This document shows positions 61,811-64,000 of a DNA stretch of 64,000 nucleotides, piece after piece; position 1 is the first letter of the stretch, and every line of letters starts with the position of its first letter. The stretch comes from Mucilaginibacter xinganensis (GTDB lineage: Bacteria; Bacteroidota; Bacteroidia; Sphingobacteriales; Sphingobacteriaceae), in contig NZ_CP022743.1 in NCBI RefSeq assembly GCF_002257585.1, forward strand, positions 1,364,001-1,428,000, written 5' to 3'. The notes under the pieces are model-generated. The model was not told the DNA's origin. It made no database searches and saw only the letters and a program-made list of their open reading frames with translations. The translations under genes and the position numbers were made by a program.

Positions 61811-62314
61811 ATGAGGCGAAATTCTACTTATAATAAATCATGGTTCATAATAATTGCGATAGCGATATTTATGAATTTCGCCTTTTCCAGTGCTATGAGT
61901 TACCAGCGGACTGATACCAGTATCCTTCGCTACCTGAAGCCAAAAGCTACCAAAGGTTCTGCATTTAAAAATAGTTTGCACTTAGTGTTGCCTCCTATAA
62001 GGCCGGCTGTTATATCAACTACCAAGGTTAGCGTTGCAAAACCTGACGACAAGCTGTTGAGCAACGTATCGGTATATCCCAACCCGGTTACCGATCAAAT
62101 TAATTTAAAATACGAAATATCGCGTTCATCAAACGTTACCATAAAGGTAGTGGATGTTTTGGGCAATGAGATCATAACACTTTACAACCAACGCGTTGAA
62201 CCCGGTGAGAAAAATTTTACCTATCCGCTTAACAGCAAACTTGCCCGGGGCTTTTATTTTTTAAGGGTTGTTGCCGGTACAGAATCGGTAATTAAACGGA
62301 TCTCGGTACTTTAG
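61811..62314 (+). CDS. Small secreted protein with T9SS type A sorting domain
   Basis: A 167-residue protein with an N-terminal hydrophobic signal (FIIIAIAIFMNFAFS) and, from about residue 80, a C-terminal sorting domain (NVSVYPNPVTDQINLKYE, TIKVVDVLGNEI, GFYFLRVVAGTESVIKRISVL). The domain routes proteins through the type IX secretion system. The central cargo is only about 60 residues, which is very short, so it may be a small surface peptide. Confidence 0.85.
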   Translation: MRRNSTYNKSWFIIIAIAIFMNFAFSSAMSYQRTDTSILRYLKPKATKGSAFKNSLHLVLPPIRPAVISTTKVSVAKPDDKLLSNVSVYPNPVTDQINLKYEISRSSNVTIKVVDVLGNEIITLYNQRVEPGEKNFTYPLNSKLARGFYFLRVVAGTESVIKRISVL

Positions 62315-62430
62315 GCCTGATCTGTACGCATAGTTACCCATCAAGCCGGCTCAAACTTTTTGAGCTTTAATTTCAAAAAAAATATCCTGAAATCTTTTAA
62401 TCCTATAAATCTTAGTTTAATTTCGGCTTT

Positions 62431-63042
62431 ATGAAGATAATAGCCATTGGCCGCAATTACGCAGAGCATGCTAAAGAGCTGAATAACCCCGTTCCGGGCG
62501 TTCCGGTTATTTTTATGAAGCCCGATACGGCCTTGCTGAAAGATAACAAGCCTTTTTATCATCCTGATTTTTCGGAAGATATTCACCATGAGATTGAGAT
62601 CGTAATAAAGATCAGCAAAGAGGGGAAGCACATCAGCGAGCAATTTGCCAATAACTATTTTGAAGAAATTGCCCTGGGAGTTGACTTTACCGCCCGCGAC
62701 ATCCAATCGCGGCATAAAGAAAAAGGATTGCCCTGGGAGCTTGCCAAAGCCTTTGATAACTCGGCCCCGATAAGTGCTTTTGTGCCTAAGGCACAATTTG
62801 CCGACCTGAAGAACATCAACTTTAAACTGGATGTTAATGGCGGGGAACGACAGACGGGCAATACTTCGAACATGCTTTTTTCGTTCCAGTACATTATTGC
62901 ATTTGTTTCCAAATACATCACCCTTAAAAAGGGAGACCTCATTTTTACAGGTACACCTCAAGGGGTAGCTAAGGTAAATGTTGGCGACAGACTGGAAGGA
63001 TATCTTGAGGATGTAAAAATGCTCGATTTCCTGGTGAAGTAA
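62431..63042 (+). CDS. Fumarylacetoacetate hydrolase family protein
   Basis: A 203-residue enzyme with the FAH fold. Metal-binding residues lie in HHEIEIVIKISKEGK and in LGVDFTARDIQSRHKE. The C-terminal part has FTGTPQGVAKVNVGDRLEGYLE. Members hydrolyse C-C bonds of fumarylacetoacetate, acylpyruvates or oxaloacetate analogues. The start is ATG at 62431. Confidence 0.88.
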   Translation: MKIIAIGRNYAEHAKELNNPVPGVPVIFMKPDTALLKDNKPFYHPDFSEDIHHEIEIVIKISKEGKHISEQFANNYFEEIALGVDFTARDIQSRHKEKGLPWELAKAFDNSAPISAFVPKAQFADLKNINFKLDVNGGERQTGNTSNMLFSFQYIIAFVSKYITLKKGDLIFTGTPQGVAKVNVGDRLEGYLEDVKMLDFLVK

Positions 63043-63118
63043 CAGGGACTATCATTAATCAAAACGTTTAAACTTTGCAATCTTACCACCTTTCAACAAA
63101 ATAGCGTTGAAGATAAGT

Positions 63119-64000
63119 ATGAGTAAAAAATATTTTAGTGCTTTTTTTATTATATCCTGCTGTTGTTTTAACCTGTTTGCACAGGGGCCCATTCAAAGCA
63201 GGCAATACCCGCAAAACTTTTTCCGATACCCGCTTGATCTGCCGCCGTCAACTGCCGGCTCTTTTGGTGAGCTAAGGGGGGCACACTTTCACTCGGGGCT
63301 CGATTTTAAAACCAACCAGCAAACCGGCTACCCGGTACATGCTGCTTATGATGGGTACGTATCCCGTTTGCGCATCCAGTTTGGCGGTTTCGGTCATGCT
63401 ATTTATATCACCCATCCTAACGGCTTTACCACTGTTTACGGGCATGTTAAAACGTTTACCCCGGCCATGGCTAAAATCATCAGGGATGAACAATACAGAC
63501 AGCACAGCTTTGAGGTTGATATAAAACTTGACCCATTACAGCTAATGGTTTGCCAGGGCGAAGTTATTGCCATGTCGGGCAATGAGGGGGCCTCAGCTGG
63601 TCCGCACCTGCATTTTGAGATCAGGGACACGCAAACGGAAGAAACAATTAACCCGCAGTTGTTTGGCTTAACTATTCCTGACAGGGTGCCGCCGTCAATT
63701 ACGGCTATCGGCATATACCACCTTGACGGGAATCCGTTTAGCGAAAATACCCGGCGGCAGTTTTTTGGGGTTACCGGCAGCAATGGCAATTATCATTTAA
63801 TCAGTCCGCAGGTAGTTAATTTAACCGGGCAAATTGGTTTCGGCATCAGTACCAATGATATGACCAGCGTATCGCCAAACCATAATGGCATTTATTCGTG
63901 CGAGTTAAAGCTTGACGGTAAAACCGTTTATACTTTTGCAGTTGAACGCTTCGCATTTGATCAAACCCATGCCATAAACGCTTATATCGACTATCCCGAG
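63119..64000 (+). CDS. M23-family (LytM) peptidase, runs off window
   Basis: 294 codons remain open from ATG 63119 to the window end. A signal peptide (CCCFNLFAQ) precedes an M23 domain with the zinc ligands of GAHFHSGLDF (H and D) and HLHFE. After about 180 residues there is a beta-rich extension (PDRVPPSITAIGIYHLDG). It likely cuts peptidoglycan cross-bridges or helps cell division. The 3' end lies outside the window. Confidence 0.9.
   Translation, partial: MSKKYFSAFFIISCCCFNLFAQGPIQSRQYPQNFFRYPLDLPPSTAGSFGELRGAHFHSGLDFKTNQQTGYPVHAAYDGYVSRLRIQFGGFGHAIYITHPNGFTTVYGHVKTFTPAMAKIIRDEQYRQHSFEVDIKLDPLQLMVCQGEVIAMSGNEGASAGPHLHFEIRDTQTEETINPQLFGLTIPDRVPPSITAIGIYHLDGNPFSENTRRQFFGVTGSNGNYHLISPQVVNLTGQIGFGISTNDMTSVSPNHNGIYSCELKLDGKTVYTFAVERFAFDQTHAINAYIDYPE

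Noticed and set aside
1-64000. tRNA or rRNA genes
   Set aside because: No cloverleaf-like or rRNA-like sequence was recognised on reading either strand; a covariance-model search would settle it.

Overview
The window reads as chromosomal DNA of a Bacteroidota bacterium, most likely a Sphingobacteriaceae member close to Mucilaginibacter or Pedobacter. The support is lineage-type proteins (a T9SS C-terminal sorting domain, a RemB/Wzi-like barrel, DUF2723, DUF5995, DUF6428, LytS/LytTR pairs, ORF6N, TIGR02436 four-helix bundle, DUF559) and promoters fitting the Bacteroidota pattern TTG-N17-22-TAnnTTTG. No rRNA, tRNA, CRISPR array, transposase or integrase was seen.

Layout. 1-1930: edge of a phage-like or integrated element, with a replication-initiator-like gene running off the left end, two small unknown genes and a divergent S24 repressor. 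2250-4957: three-gene operon for a DUF5777 barrel and two lipoproteins with atypical heme motifs. 5373-9389: small cytoplasmic, membrane and secreted genes. 9431-16336: phosphate block, with a DUF47 gene divergent from an anion porin, pstS, pstC, pstA, pstB and phoU. 16453-21291: DoxX-like membrane protein, four-PAS histidine kinase, VOC protein. 21388-21519: degenerate c-type cytochrome tail. 22102-24987: arsenic operon arsR-DUF6428-arsN2-acr3-arsC under two copies of a shared operator-like palindrome, then an ORF6N gene in a cluster of related palindromes, and a Cys-rich GDCCVxC protein. 26297-34286: oxidoreductase, DUF2723 glycosyltransferase-like protein, outer-membrane barrels, single-domain response regulator. 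34423-36793: agmatine-to-putrescine genes aguB and aguA, split by a repeat-flanked four-helix-bundle gene. 37024-43678: two LiaF-like membrane proteins with near-identical promoters, a DUF559 nuclease inside a tandem array of inverted repeats, and a LytS/LytTR two-component system. 44064-64000: housekeeping and envelope genes (old yellow enzyme, UbiA-type prenyltransferase, Crp-like regulator, M3 oligopeptidase, TraB/GumN giant, two PAP2 phosphatases, amino-acid permease, SemiSWEET, Kup, T9SS-sorted protein, FAH-family hydrolase, M23 peptidase running off the right end).

How the genes work together. The phosphate genes form a coherent uptake set: outer-membrane porin, periplasmic binding protein, ABC transporter and PhoU. 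The arsenic genes combine sensing, reduction and efflux. The liaF-like genes and LytS/LytTR genes look like an envelope-stress regulon, because both liaF-like promoters carry two ACCGAC direct repeats 21 bp apart, the spacing known for LytTR dimers.

The best candidates for something undescribed are the DUF559-associated repeat array, the ORF6N gene with its scattered protein-mimicking palindromes, the LytTR/LiaF promoter pair, and the four-helix-bundle cassette whose repeat supplies the aguA start codon. Functions are inferred from remembered family features; no database search was possible.
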